This document shows positions 15,591 through 25,093 of a stretch of DNA of 64,000 bases, piece by piece. The stretch lies in the NCBI GenBank assembly GCA_951640165.1, contig OX621266.1:7688001-7752000 (forward strand), written 5' to 3'. Every line of letters begins with the position of its first letter. The first letter of the stretch is position 1. The notes beneath the pieces were generated by a model that made no database searches, had not been told where the DNA came from, and saw only the letters and a list, made by a program, of their open reading frames with translations. The position numbers were made by a program, and so were the translations under genes. Origin of the DNA: Pseudoips prasinana (taxonomy: Eukaryota; Arthropoda; Insecta; Lepidoptera; Nolidae).

Positions 15591-18500
15591 TGGGTAGAGT
15601 CGAACATCGCATCCTCCAGGCGAACACCAACCACTGCAGAGCGGCACAGGATCTGTTGATGCAGACTGTGGCCGAGTGGTTGGTGGACGTGGCGGTGGTC
15701 GCCGAGCCGTACTTGGTACCTGGCCGTTGGCTGGGTGATCGGGACGGCTTGGTGGCGTTGGTGTCGCGGCCTGCCACGGACTCCCCTCCCCTCTCGCTTT
15801 TAGAGAGGGGTCCGGGATACGTGGCCGCCGCGTGGGGAGAAATAGCCCTGGTCGGGGTCTATTTCTCCCCAAACCGCCCTCTAAGGGACTTCGAGAATTT
15901 TCTCGAAGTCCTTACGGCAGTCGTCGGGAGGGCGGCGCCACGTCAGGTCGTCATATTGGGCGACCTAAACGCCAAAGCGGTGGCCTGGGGTAACCCGGCG
16001 GCGTTCTGCAACGTCCGGGGGCGCGCCGTCGAATTTTGGTCGGCTTCGTGCGGCGTGTCCCTCCTAAACAGGGGGGATGTTCACACGTGTGTGCGGCAAC
16101 GGGGAGGGTCAGTGGTGGACGTATCGTTCGCCACCCCCGTTCTAGCCGCCCGCGTCGTGAACTGGCGGGTAGAGATGGTGGAGACCCTGTCGGACCACCG
16201 ATATGTGCGGTTCGACATCTCCACCCAGAGCCCGCGGGGGATGGCCCGCTCGGGCCAATCTCCCTTCCCGCGGTGGGCTCTCACCCGCCTGGACCGGGAG
16301 GCAGCCCAGGAGGCTGCGTTCCTCCGGGACTGGCTCTCGCCCCCTGTTGAGGTCACGGACGTGGACGCCGCAGCGGTTCAGCTGCGGGGGTCCCTGACCG
16401 AGGTATGCAACTCCAGCATGCCTCGGTCTCGCCGTCCGCCTCCCCGTCGCGCCGTTTATTGGTGGACGGGGGAGCTGGCGGCGCTCCGGGCCGCGTGCGT
16501 GGAGGCCAGGAGGGCCTACACGCGGAGTCGGCGGCGCACCAGCCGATGTCAGGCGGAGGAGGACCGCCTCTACGCCTCTTACGTAGAGGCAAAGACGGTC
16601 CTCAAGTCGGCAATGTGCGCCGCCGAAGACTCGGCAAAGGCCGAGATGCTGGAGGGACTCGATAGGGATCCGTTTGGGAGACCATATAAGCTGGCGCGGA
16701 GCCAGCTTCGTCCTTATGGTCCCCCAGTAACGGAGACCCTAGAGCCGGCGTTGCTGGATGGGGTGGTTCGGTCACTGTTTCCACGCAGGACCGACTTCAC
16801 CCCACCAACGATGAACCCCCCGCTGGGGGGGGTGGTAGCTTCGCCGGAGGAGGAGGTGCCTCCAGTGTCGGCGGAGGAATTTCGCGCGGGGGTTCTGTCC
16901 CTCCGCGCGAAGAAGACGGCCCCTGGACCAGATGGCGTCCCCGCACGGGTGGTGGCCATCGCAGCGTCCTTCATGGAGCAGAGGTTTCGGGACCTCTTCA
17001 GCGCGTGCCTGACGGCTGGGAGGTTCCCGAAGATCTGGAAGGAGGGGCAGCTTTGCCTGCTCCGGAAGGAGGGACGCCCGGTGGACTCCCCCTCGGCATA
17101 CCGGCCCATCGTTCTGCTCGATGAGGTCGGTAAATTGTTCGAGGGGATCATCGCCACCCGGCTTAATAGCCAGTTGCGGGAGGTAGGGCCAGACCTGTCG
17201 GACGCCCAGTTCGGGTTTCGACAGGGGCGTTCGTTGGTCGACGCGGTGGCCCTACTCAGGGGCCAAGTGCAGGAGGCGGTTGGAGCTGGGGACGGAGTGT
17301 TGGCGGTGTCGTTCGACATCGCCAACGCCTTCAACTCCGTGCCCCACTCGACCATATTGGAGGCACTCCGGTACCACGGAGTGCCCCAATATCTGCGGGT
17401 GATCCTGGCCAACTACCTGGAGGACCGGGAGGTCCTCCTGGCGGACAGGACGGCCAGGATCAGGCGCTACGGCGCGGAGTCCGGTGTTCCACAGGGTTCG
17501 GTGCTGGGGCCCCTCTTGTGGAACATCGGATTCGATTGGCTGCTGCGCGGCACCCTCCTCCAGGGCACGAGTGTCATCTGCTACGCGGATGACACTCTCC
17601 TCGTTGCCCGGGGGAGGGACTTTCGGGAGGCGGCCTGTCTGGCCTCAGCTGGCGGATCCTTAGTGGCAGGTAGGATCCGCCAGCTTGGTTTGAGGGTAGC
17701 GCTGAACAAGACCGAGGCCGTGTTCTTTCACGGGCCTCGGCAGCGCTGCCCTCCAGACGCCCACATCGTGGTGGAGGGCGTCCGGATAGGGGTCGGGGCC
17801 CAGATGAAGTATCTGGGCCTCGTGCTGGACAGCAGGTGGCGCTTCGGCCCGCACTTTAGCGGACTGTCGACGCGCCTGCTGAAAGCCGCGGACGCCCTCT
17901 CATGGCTCCTCCCAAACCTGGGCGGGCCCAAGGAGCGATGCCGGCGCCTCTATGCCGGCATCCTAAAGAGTATGGCCCTATACGGGGCACCCATCTGGGC
18001 GGACTCCCTCCACAGGAGGGAGAATGCAACCGCCATCCGCAGGCCCCAACGGGCCATTGCACAGCGGGTGGCGCGAGCCTACCGCTCGGTGGGTTTCGCG
18101 GCGGCGTGCGCTCTGGCCGGCACCCCTCCATGGGAATTGGAGGCATGGATGCTCGCCAGAGTCTACGAGTGGACGGCGCGGCGTAGGGCGCTGGGTGAGC
18201 GCCCAGCCGCGGAAGAGCGGGAGGCCGTGCGGCGGGAGGCGAGGGATGCCATCGTTCTCCACTGGGCACGCGATCTCGCCTCCGCCACCTTTGGACGCCG
18301 GACGCTGGACGCGCTCGGTCCAGTCCTGCGGGAATGGCTCGAGCGCCCCCACGGTTTCCTCTCGTTCCGTCTAGTGCAGGTGTTGTCCGGACATGGCTGT
18401 TTCGGAACGCACCTGCACCGGATCCGGAGGGAGGAAATCCCGGCGTGTCATGAATGCGGAGCCGCGGAGGACACGGCGCAGCACACCCTCGAGGTGTGCC

Positions 18501-18760
18501 CAGCCTGGGCTGAGCTGCGCCGTGCCCTGAATACTGTCATTGGGCTGGACCTCTCACTTCCCAGTGTGGTGAACTCCATGCTGGGGAGTGAGGAGGCTTG
18601 GGCGGCGGTTGCCTCCTTTTGCGAGGACGTCATGTCGCAAAAGGAGGCGGCGGAGCGCGCGCGGGAGGATGATCCTCTCGCGCCACCGCTCCGCAGGCGA
18701 AGGAGGGGTGGGAGAAGGCGGTTGTACGACCGTCGCCTCCCACCCTCAGGTGGTGATTAG
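15590..18760 (+). CDS. ORF2 (endonuclease-RT) of element D, intact
   Basis: The start ATG shares its A with the upstream TAA (UAAUG at 15588-15592). That is the stop-start overlap through which the related SART1 element is known to translate ORF2 by reinitiation. The protein has 1,056 residues with the same domain order as in C: APE endonuclease (GDLNAK, SDHRYV), RT (SFDIANAFNS, CYADDTLLVARG) and a C-terminal zinc motif. The N-terminal third carries E-type residues and the rest is identical to C. No stop or frameshift is seen. Since ORF1 of this copy is broken, this ORF2 would need gag from another copy. Confidence 0.92.
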   Translation: MGRVEHRILQANTNHCRAAQDLLMQTVAEWLVDVAVVAEPYLVPGRWLGDRDGLVALVSRPATDSPPLSLLERGPGYVAAAWGEIALVGVYFSPNRPLRDFENFLEVLTAVVGRAAPRQVVILGDLNAKAVAWGNPAAFCNVRGRAVEFWSASCGVSLLNRGDVHTCVRQRGGSVVDVSFATPVLAARVVNWRVEMVETLSDHRYVRFDISTQSPRGMARSGQSPFPRWALTRLDREAAQEAAFLRDWLSPPVEVTDVDAAAVQLRGSLTEVCNSSMPRSRRPPPRRAVYWWTGELAALRAACVEARRAYTRSRRRTSRCQAEEDRLYASYVEAKTVLKSAMCAAEDSAKAEMLEGLDRDPFGRPYKLARSQLRPYGPPVTETLEPALLDGVVRSLFPRRTDFTPPTMNPPLGGVVASPEEEVPPVSAEEFRAGVLSLRAKKTAPGPDGVPARVVAIAASFMEQRFRDLFSACLTAGRFPKIWKEGQLCLLRKEGRPVDSPSAYRPIVLLDEVGKLFEGIIATRLNSQLREVGPDLSDAQFGFRQGRSLVDAVALLRGQVQEAVGAGDGVLAVSFDIANAFNSVPHSTILEALRYHGVPQYLRVILANYLEDREVLLADRTARIRRYGAESGVPQGSVLGPLLWNIGFDWLLRGTLLQGTSVICYADDTLLVARGRDFREAACLASAGGSLVAGRIRQLGLRVALNKTEAVFFHGPRQRCPPDAHIVVEGVRIGVGAQMKYLGLVLDSRWRFGPHFSGLSTRLLKAADALSWLLPNLGGPKERCRRLYAGILKSMALYGAPIWADSLHRRENATAIRRPQRAIAQRVARAYRSVGFAAACALAGTPPWELEAWMLARVYEWTARRRALGERPAAEEREAVRREARDAIVLHWARDLASATFGRRTLDALGPVLREWLERPHGFLSFRLVQVLSGHGCFGTHLHRIRREEIPACHECGAAEDTAQHTLEVCPAWAELRRALNTVIGLDLSLPSVVNSMLGSEEAWAAVASFCEDVMSQKEAAERAREDDPLAPPLRRRRRGGRRRLYDRRLPPSGGD

Positions 18761-18810
18761 CGGGCGACAGGCGCGGGGGCGCCTTCGCTCGCATTGCACT
18801 AATCACCACC
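18749..18810 (+). promoter_or_regulatory. Hairpin spanning the ORF2 stop codon (element D)
   Basis: The arms are 18749-18760 and 18799-18810, identical to C. Confidence 0.6.
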
Positions 18811-19026
18811 CTAGTCGGGCGGGAACGGCCCAGCACTCACGGTCGTTCCCGGGCCCCTCCACTTAGGGAGGGGCGTGCGGGCCCCGCTGTAAAGGCGGGC
18901 GGTCGTCGGTGGGGGACTGGACGTAAAGGCTGTGCCGGTTTCCCAGTCCTCCTCCAAATAGACGATGCGGGAGTGCCGCTGGGTTATTTTAGTGGGTATG
19001 CCGGAGTAGCCGGAGAGTCCCACATA

Positions 19027-19052
19027 ACCCGTCCATCCCCCAATGGGCGGGT
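19027..19052 (+). promoter_or_regulatory. 3'-terminal hairpin (element D)
   Basis: The arms are 19027-19036 and 19043-19052, identical to C. Confidence 0.55.
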
Positions 19053-19081
19053 ATGCGTAACGCATTTTTTCCCAGCGCAAA

Positions 19082-19113
<32 letters not shown>

Positions 19114-19115
<2 letters not shown>

Positions 19116-19129
19116 TTAGGTTAGGTTAG
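19114..19129 (+). repeat. 16-bp telomeric tract between elements D and E
   Basis: Identical to 13314-13329, as expected from the 5,800-bp duplication. Confidence 0.9.
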
Positions 19130-19131
19130 CC

Positions 19132-19238
19132 GGGGAACCACCCCACAGTGCTTGCGTCCACGTCGCGTTCCCCGGAAACGTCCCAGTCCTGACCACCGTA
19201 ACGGAGTGGCAGGCTGGGTACGGCCAAAGTGCACTGTG
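19132..19238 (+). ncRNA. Candidate HDV-like ribozyme (element E)
   Basis: The sequence is identical to 7527-7633. Predicted cleavage is before G19132 and the candidate catalytic C is at 19224. Confidence 0.8.
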
Positions 19239-19284
19239 CATCGTAACTATCTTATTGCCTTGTGAGTTACGAATACTGCTGAGA

Positions 19285-21390
19285 ATGCCCAAACAACCGC
19301 GGGATGCCCTCGGGCATTTCATTACAAAAGGCCCTTCTCAGGGCCAACCCAAAGGCCCTTCTCAGGGCCAACCCAAAGGCCCTTCTCAGGGCCAACCAAA
19401 AGGCCCTTCTCAGGGCCAACGCGACGCGTCGGCGTCGAACGAAGGCAGAGCCTTCTACGGAGGGAGGGCGGACGATTTGTCGGACTCCGACAACGAGTCC
19501 GTTGTGTCGGGTGCTAGCTCAATGGTGATTGATGCTCGATCACGATCGGGATCGAGGAAGCGGAGCTTTCTCAAAGTCGTGTCCGATGGCTCCTCCGGCT
19601 CGGGTTCGGCGAAGGAGCCAAAGAAGAAGACAAAGGCCAAAAAGGCGACAACAGCGGCAGACACCCACGATGTGGGTTTAGCCGACGCCCAGCGCGAGCT
19701 GGACCTGGCACGGCGGGAGCAGCTCCAGCAAGAGCTGGAGGAGCGGGTTGCGGCCAGGGAGGAACGGGCGCGCGTCGCTCGTGCCAAGGCCGACTACGGT
19801 GCGGCCCGCGTCCTGTACGCGAACCACTCCCTGGCCGAACTGGAGAAGATGGCCTTGGAGGACGAAGAGGCGATCGTGGAGGTCGCCGCCAAGTCCTCGC
19901 ATCTGAAGGGGACTTTCCAGAAGTCCCTCAGATGCCGGGCCGCCAGCATGCGTGGCATCGTCGCGGAGCTGGTGGACCGCAAGGCCAGCGATGAAACGCG
20001 GCAACTGCAGGCGAAGGTAGATCGCCTGCAGTCGGAGGTCAGCCAGCTGCATCTGAAGCTGGCTGAAGCCACGGCCCGGCCATCCCAAGCCGAGCCTAGA
20101 CCTGCGGCAGAGGGCCTTGCCTCCTCCCCCGGCCTTGAAGATGTCCTCCGCAAAGTTATGGCGGATGAGAGGGCATTCGTTCGGTCCTGCATAGCGGGAA
20201 TTGAGGACCGGCTCTTGCCGGCAAAGATCCTCCGACCGCCGCTTGCGGCGGACAAGAGGCGAGTGGAGCCGGTGGCAACCTCCCAGACGGAGGACGCCCA
20301 ACTCCCGTCCACCACCCCGACCAACCAGCAGGGCTGGACGAAGGTGGTCGGTAAGGGTAAGGGCAAAGGCAAAAAGACGGCAGCTGTCGTCCCTGCCGTC
20401 CCTGCCACCACCACTCCCAGCCAGTCGAGGCCGACTGGCAAGGGTAAAGGGAGGGGGAAAACCACCCCCCCTGCCGCCTCCGCCACCACCCCTGCCGGTC
20501 AGTCACAGACGACTGGCAAGGGAAAGGGGAAGGGTTCGACCCCAGCCGGTGTCAGGAGGAACTTGGTTCCTCCCAAGACCGCAGCCGTCGTGATGACGCT
20601 CACCACAAAGGCTGCGGAGCGGGGCGAGACGTACGCGTCCGTGATGTTGCGGGCGCGTGCCAATGCCGATCCTACCAAATTGGGGATCGGTAAAGTCTCG
20701 TGCCGCCGGACGCAGGCTGGGGCTCGAATTTTCGAGTTCCCGGGTGCGGAGGGCGCAAAACACGCGGACCTCTTCGCAGCGAAGCTGCGGGAGGTCATCG
20801 CGGACGTGGCGTAGGTGGCCAGGCCGGTGAAGTCGGCGGCCATCGAGGTGACGGACCTGGATGACTCCGTCACCAAGGAGGAGGTGGTGGCAGCAATCGC
20901 AGCCATAGGGGGCTGCGAAGTCGCAGCGGTACAAGGCGGGGGCATCAGGCCCGGGCGCGGCGGCATGGGCACCATTCGCCTAGAGTGCCCAGTCGCCGCT
21001 GCCAAAGCCGTCCTCGAAAAGGGACGGCTCGCCGTTGGCTTCAGCTCGGGTGCAGTCCGGGCCCTTGAAGACCAGCCGTTAAGGTGTTATAAGTGCTTCG
21101 GCATCGGACACACCCGAGCTCTCTGTCCGTCCACAATAGACAGGACGGACAGCTGCTACCGCTGCGGCAAGGAGGGGCACAAAGCCGCCTCCTGCAATGC
21201 CGCCACGCCGCACTGCACGGTCTGTGCCGCCAGTGGCCGCCCTGCGGGCCACATAATGAAGGGGAGGAACTGCAGTCCTCCCCTTAAGAAGGGGAAAGTA
21301 CAGGCGCTGACCCGGCCTGTCGTTGCCACCGCCGTCCCAGTGGCTGGGACCTCAGCGGCTGTGGAGGAGGGGGGTGCGATGACCGACTAA
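19285..21390 (+). pseudogene. ORF1 of element E, with in-frame TAG at 20812-20814
   Basis: The ATG at 19285 gives a 509-residue product ending at the same TAG as in D. The frame then stays open through the CCHC knuckles (CYKCFGIGHTRALC, CYRCGKEGHKAASC) to TAA at 21388-21390, where the UAAUG overlap with ORF2 is intact. Two substitutions separate it from D: Gln for Lys at the codon containing 20326, and Pro for Ser at the codon containing 21208. N-terminal GPSQGQPK repeats and the charged helical region are present as in C. Confidence 0.8.
19330..19420 (+). repeat. Four 24-bp hairpin repeats in ORF1 of E
   Basis: The palindrome starts at 19330, 19354, 19378 and 19402. Confidence 0.85.
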
Positions 21391-24300
21391 TGGGTAGAGT
21401 CGAACATCGCATCCTCCAGGCGAACACCAACCACTGCAGAGCGGCACAGGATCTGTTGATGCAGACTGTGGCCGAGTGGTTGGTGGACGTGGCGGTGGTC
21501 GCCGAGCCGTACTCGGTACCTGGCCGTTGGCTGGGTGATCGGGACGGCTTGGTGGCGTTGGTGTCGCGGCCTGCCACGGACTCCCCTCCCCTCTCGCTTT
21601 TAGAGAGGGGTCCGGGATACGTGGCCGCCGCGTGGGGAGAAATAGCCCTGGTCGGGGTCTATTTCTCCCCAAACCGCCCTCTAAGGGACTTCGAGAATTT
21701 TCTCGAAGTCCTTACGGCAGTCGTCGGGAGGGCGGCGCCACGTCAGGTCGTCATATTGGGCGACCTAAACGCCAAAGCGGTGGCCTGGGGTAACCCGGCG
21801 GCGTTCTGCAACGTCCGGGGGCGCGCCGTCGAATTTTGGTCGGCTTCGTGCGGCGTGTCCCTCCTAAACAGGGGGGATGTTCACACGTGTGTGCGGCAAC
21901 GGGGAGGGTCAGTGGTGGACGTATCGTTCGCCACCCCCGTTCTAGCCGCCCGCGTCGTGAACTGGCGGGTAGAGATGGTGGAGACCCTGTCGGACCACCG
22001 ATATGTGCGGTTCGACATCTCCACCCAGAGCCCGCGGGGGATGGCCCGCTCGGGCCAATCTCCCTTCCCGCGGTGGGCTCTCACCCGCCTGGACCGGGAG
22101 GCAGCCCAGGAGGCTGCGTTCCTCCGGGACTGGCTCTCGCCCCCTGTTGAGGTCACGGACGTGGACGCCGCAGCGGTTCAGCTGCGGGGGTCCCTGACCG
22201 AGGTATGCAACTCCAGCATGCCTCGGTCTCGCCGTCCGCCTCCCCGTCGCGCCGTTTATTGGTGGACGGGGGAGCTGGCGGCGCTCCGGGCCGCGTGCGT
22301 GGAGGCCAGGAGGGCCTACACGCGGAGTCGGCGGCGCACCAGCCGATGTCAGGCGGAGGAGGACCGCCTCTACGCCTCTTACGTAGAGGCAAAGACGGTC
22401 CTCAAGTCGGCAATGTGCGCCGCCGAAGACTCGGCAAAGGCCGAGATGCTGGAGGGACTCGATAGGGATCCGTTTGGGAGACCATATAAGCTGGCGCGGA
22501 GCCAGCTTCGTCCTTATGGTCCCCCAGTAACGGAGACCCTAGAGCCGGCGTTGCTGGATGGGGTGGTTCGGTCACTGTTTCCACGCAGGACCGACTTCAC
22601 CCCACCAACGATGAACCCCCCACTGGGGGGGGTGGTGGCTTCGCCGGAGGAGGTCCCTCCAGTATCGGTGGAGGAACTTCGCGCGGGGGTTCTGTCCCTC
22701 CGCGCGAAGAAGACGGCCCCTGGACCGGATGGTGTCCCCGCACGGGTGGTGGCCATCGCGGCGTCCCTCATGGAGGAGAGGTTTCGGGACCTCTTCAGCG
22801 CGTGCCTGACGGCTGGGAGGTTCCCGAAGATCTGGAAGGAGGGGCAGCTTTGCCTGCTCCGGAAGGAGGGACGCCCGGTGGACTCCCCCTCGGCATACCG
22901 GCCCATCGTTCTGCTCGATGAGGTCGGTAAATTGTTCGAGGGGATCATCGCCACCCGGCTTATTAGCCAGCTGCGGGAGGTAGGGCCAGACCTGTCGGAC
23001 GCCCAGTTCGGGTTTCGACAGGGGCGTTCGACGATCGACGCGGTGGCCCTACTCAGGGGCCAAGTGCAGGAGGCGGTCGGGGCTGGGGACGGAGTGTTGG
23101 CGGTGTCGTTCGACATCGCCAACGCCTTCAACTCCGTGCCCCACTCGACCATATTGGAGGCACTCCGGTATCACGGAGTGCCCCAATATCTGCGGGTGAT
23201 CCTGGCCAACTACCTGGAGGACCGGGAGGTCCTCCTGGCGGACAGGACGGCCAGGATCAGGCGCTACGGCGCGGAGTCCGGTGTTCCACAGGGTTCGGTG
23301 CTAGGGCCCCTCTTGTGGAACATCGGATTCGATTGGCTGCTGCGCGGCACCCTCCTCCAGGGCACGAGTGTCATCTGCTACGCGGATGACACTCTCCTCG
23401 TTGCCCGGGGGAGGGACTTTGGAGAGGCGGCCTGTCTGGCCTCGGCTGGCGGATCCTTAGTGGCAGGTAGGATCCGCCAGCTCGGTTTGAGGGTAGCGCT
23501 GAACAAGACCGAGGCCGTGTTCTTTCACGGGCCTCGGCAGCGCTGCCCTCCAGACGCCCACATCGTGGTGGAGGGCGTCCGGATAGGGGTCGGGGCTCAG
23601 ATAAAGTATCTGGGCCTCGTGCTGGACAGCAGGTGGCGCTTCGGCCCGCACTTTAGCGGGCTGTCGACGCGCCTGCTGAAAGCCGCGGACGCCCTCTCAT
23701 GGCTCCTCCCAAACCTGGGAGGGCCCAAGGAGCGATGCCGGCGCCTCTATGCCGGCATCCTCAAGAGCATGGCCCTATATGGGGCACCCATCTGGGCGGA
23801 CTCCCTCCATAGGAGGGAGAATGCAACCGCCATCCGCAGGCCCCAACGGGCCATTGCACAGCGGGTGGCGAGAGCCTACCGCTCAGTGGGCTTTGCGGCG
23901 GCGTGCGCTCTGGCCGGCACCCCTCCCTGGGTATTGGAGGCATGGGTGCTCGCCAGAGTGTACGAATGGGCGGCGCGGCGTAGGGCGCTCGGTGAGCGCC
24001 CCGCCGCGCAAGAGCGGGATGCCGTGCGGCGGGAGGCGAGGGACGCAATCGTCCTACACTGGACACGGGACCTCGCCTCCGCCACATTTGGACGCCGGAC
24101 GCTGGACGCGCTCGGTCCAGTCCTGCGGGACTGGCTCGAGCGGTCCCACGGTTTCCTCTCGTTCCGTCTGGTGCAGGTGTTATCCGGGCATGGCTGCTTC
24201 GGATCGCACCTGCATCGGATCCGGAGGGAGGAAACCCCGGCGTGCCACGAGTGTGGAGCCGCGGAGGACACGGCGCAGCACACCCTCGAGGTGTGCCCAG

Positions 24301-24557
24301 CCTGGGCTGAGCTGCGCCGTGCCCTGACCGATGTAGTCGGGATTGACCTCTCGCTTCCCAGTGTGGTGAATTCCATGCTGGGAAGTGAGGAGGCTTGGGC
24401 GGCGGTTGCCTCCTTTTGCGAGAATGTCATGTCGCAAAAGGAGGCGGCGGAGCGCGCACGGGAGGATGATCCTCTCGCGCCGCCGCTCCGCAGGCGAAGA
24501 AGGGGTGGGAGACGGCGGTTGTACGATCGTCGTCTCCCTCCTTCTGGTGGTGATTAG
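21390..24557 (+). CDS. ORF2 (endonuclease-RT) of element E, intact
   Basis: The 1,055-residue protein starts in UAAUG (21388-21392). Endonuclease, RT and C-terminal zinc motif are all present without interruption (GDLNAK, SDHRYV, SFDIANAFNS, CYADDTLLVARG, CHEC-X8-H-X4-C). It is one residue shorter than C and D (EEV in place of EEEV near 22645). It also differs in scattered residues of the RT and C-terminal parts, for example GQGRSTIDAV-type changes in the FGFRQGRS region and TDVVGIDLS near the end. It is the most distinctive of the three intact ORF2 copies and probably stands for a separate source insertion. Confidence 0.92.
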   Translation: MGRVEHRILQANTNHCRAAQDLLMQTVAEWLVDVAVVAEPYSVPGRWLGDRDGLVALVSRPATDSPPLSLLERGPGYVAAAWGEIALVGVYFSPNRPLRDFENFLEVLTAVVGRAAPRQVVILGDLNAKAVAWGNPAAFCNVRGRAVEFWSASCGVSLLNRGDVHTCVRQRGGSVVDVSFATPVLAARVVNWRVEMVETLSDHRYVRFDISTQSPRGMARSGQSPFPRWALTRLDREAAQEAAFLRDWLSPPVEVTDVDAAAVQLRGSLTEVCNSSMPRSRRPPPRRAVYWWTGELAALRAACVEARRAYTRSRRRTSRCQAEEDRLYASYVEAKTVLKSAMCAAEDSAKAEMLEGLDRDPFGRPYKLARSQLRPYGPPVTETLEPALLDGVVRSLFPRRTDFTPPTMNPPLGGVVASPEEVPPVSVEELRAGVLSLRAKKTAPGPDGVPARVVAIAASLMEERFRDLFSACLTAGRFPKIWKEGQLCLLRKEGRPVDSPSAYRPIVLLDEVGKLFEGIIATRLISQLREVGPDLSDAQFGFRQGRSTIDAVALLRGQVQEAVGAGDGVLAVSFDIANAFNSVPHSTILEALRYHGVPQYLRVILANYLEDREVLLADRTARIRRYGAESGVPQGSVLGPLLWNIGFDWLLRGTLLQGTSVICYADDTLLVARGRDFGEAACLASAGGSLVAGRIRQLGLRVALNKTEAVFFHGPRQRCPPDAHIVVEGVRIGVGAQIKYLGLVLDSRWRFGPHFSGLSTRLLKAADALSWLLPNLGGPKERCRRLYAGILKSMALYGAPIWADSLHRRENATAIRRPQRAIAQRVARAYRSVGFAAACALAGTPPWVLEAWVLARVYEWAARRRALGERPAAQERDAVRREARDAIVLHWTRDLASATFGRRTLDALGPVLRDWLERSHGFLSFRLVQVLSGHGCFGSHLHRIRREETPACHECGAAEDTAQHTLEVCPAWAELRRALTDVVGIDLSLPSVVNSMLGSEEAWAAVASFCENVMSQKEAAERAREDDPLAPPLRRRRRGGRRRLYDRRLPPSGGD

Positions 24558-24607
24558 CGGGCGACAGGCGCGGGGGCGCCTTCGCTCGCATTGCACTAAT
24601 CACCACC
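24546..24607 (+). promoter_or_regulatory. Hairpin spanning the ORF2 stop codon (element E)
   Basis: The arms are 24546-24557 and 24596-24607. They stay perfectly paired although the coding bases just upstream differ from C/D. Confidence 0.6.
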
Positions 24608-24823
24608 CACGTCGGGCGGGAACGGCCGAGCACTCACGGTCGTTTCCGGGCCCCTCCACTTAGGGAGGGGCGTGCGGGCCCCGCTGTAAAGGCGGGCGGT
24701 CGTCGGTGGGGGACTGGACGTAAAGGCTGTGCCGGTTTCCCAGTCCTCCTCCACAAAGACGATGCGGGAGTGCCGCTGGGTTATTTTAGTGGGTATGCCG
24801 GAGTAGCCGGAGAGTCCCACATA

Positions 24824-24849
24824 ACCCGTCCATCCCCCAATGGGCGGGT
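24824..24849 (+). promoter_or_regulatory. 3'-terminal hairpin (element E)
   Basis: The arms are 24824-24833 and 24840-24849, as in B-D. Confidence 0.55.
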
Positions 24850-24892
24850 ATGCGTAACGCATTTTTTCCCAGCGCAAACAAAAAAAAAAAAA

Positions 24893-24914
24893 GGTTAGGT
24901 TAGGTTAGGTTAGG
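24893..24914. repeat. Telomeric tract with a poly(A) on its left and a poly(T) on its right
   Basis: Four and a half TTAGG units lie between the poly(A) of E and a 17-base T-run (24915-24931). The T-run reads as a poly(A) tail on the minus strand, joined to CCTAACC. Confidence 0.85.
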
Positions 24915-25093
24915 TTTTTTTTTTTTTTTTTAACTATATGGAAATAAATGGGGTAACGCGAGTGATACGTCTGCCGCCATTTGAAGTAAAGTAAAATTGG
25001 GTTTTAGATTTGAGAGCAGGGTGTGGGGTTGAATGCAATCATTCGTAGGGAGAGGGAAGGAGAGATATATAATTGAATATAATAAATTTTGAT

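Larger units (their letters stand above)
13330..19113 (+). mobile_element. TRAS-like element D, full length, E/C hybrid
   Basis: The structure is complete, with a 31-base poly(A) at 19083-19113 and 16-bp telomeric spacers on both sides. The 5' part, up to about 16800, matches E; the 3' part matches C. The simplest explanation is unequal exchange between C and E rather than a separate insertion. An over-expanded assembly of near-identical repeats is the other possibility. Confidence 0.85.
10985..22621 (+). repeat. Two tandem copies of a 5,800-bp unit (recombinant duplication of TRAS-like elements)
   Basis: The stretch from about 10985-11021 to 16785-16821 recurs with an exact 5,800-bp shift up to about 22621. 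Poly(A) lengths (31), the telomeric spacer and the ORF1 nonsense codon are all kept. I saw only three substitutions: 14526/20326, 15408/21208 and 15714/21514. D is E-like before 16785 (CCACGC at 16781) and C-like after 16821 (CGCTG). Confidence 0.75.
19130..24892 (+). mobile_element. TRAS-like element E, full length
   Basis: The structure is complete with a short 13-base poly(A) (24880-24892), then four TTAGG units. The 5' part is nearly identical to D. From about 22620 it diverges from C/D and in places matches B (GGAGAGGCGG near 23420). The final 400 coding bases have variants of their own (for example 24325-24350). So the copies are mosaics. Confidence 0.88.
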
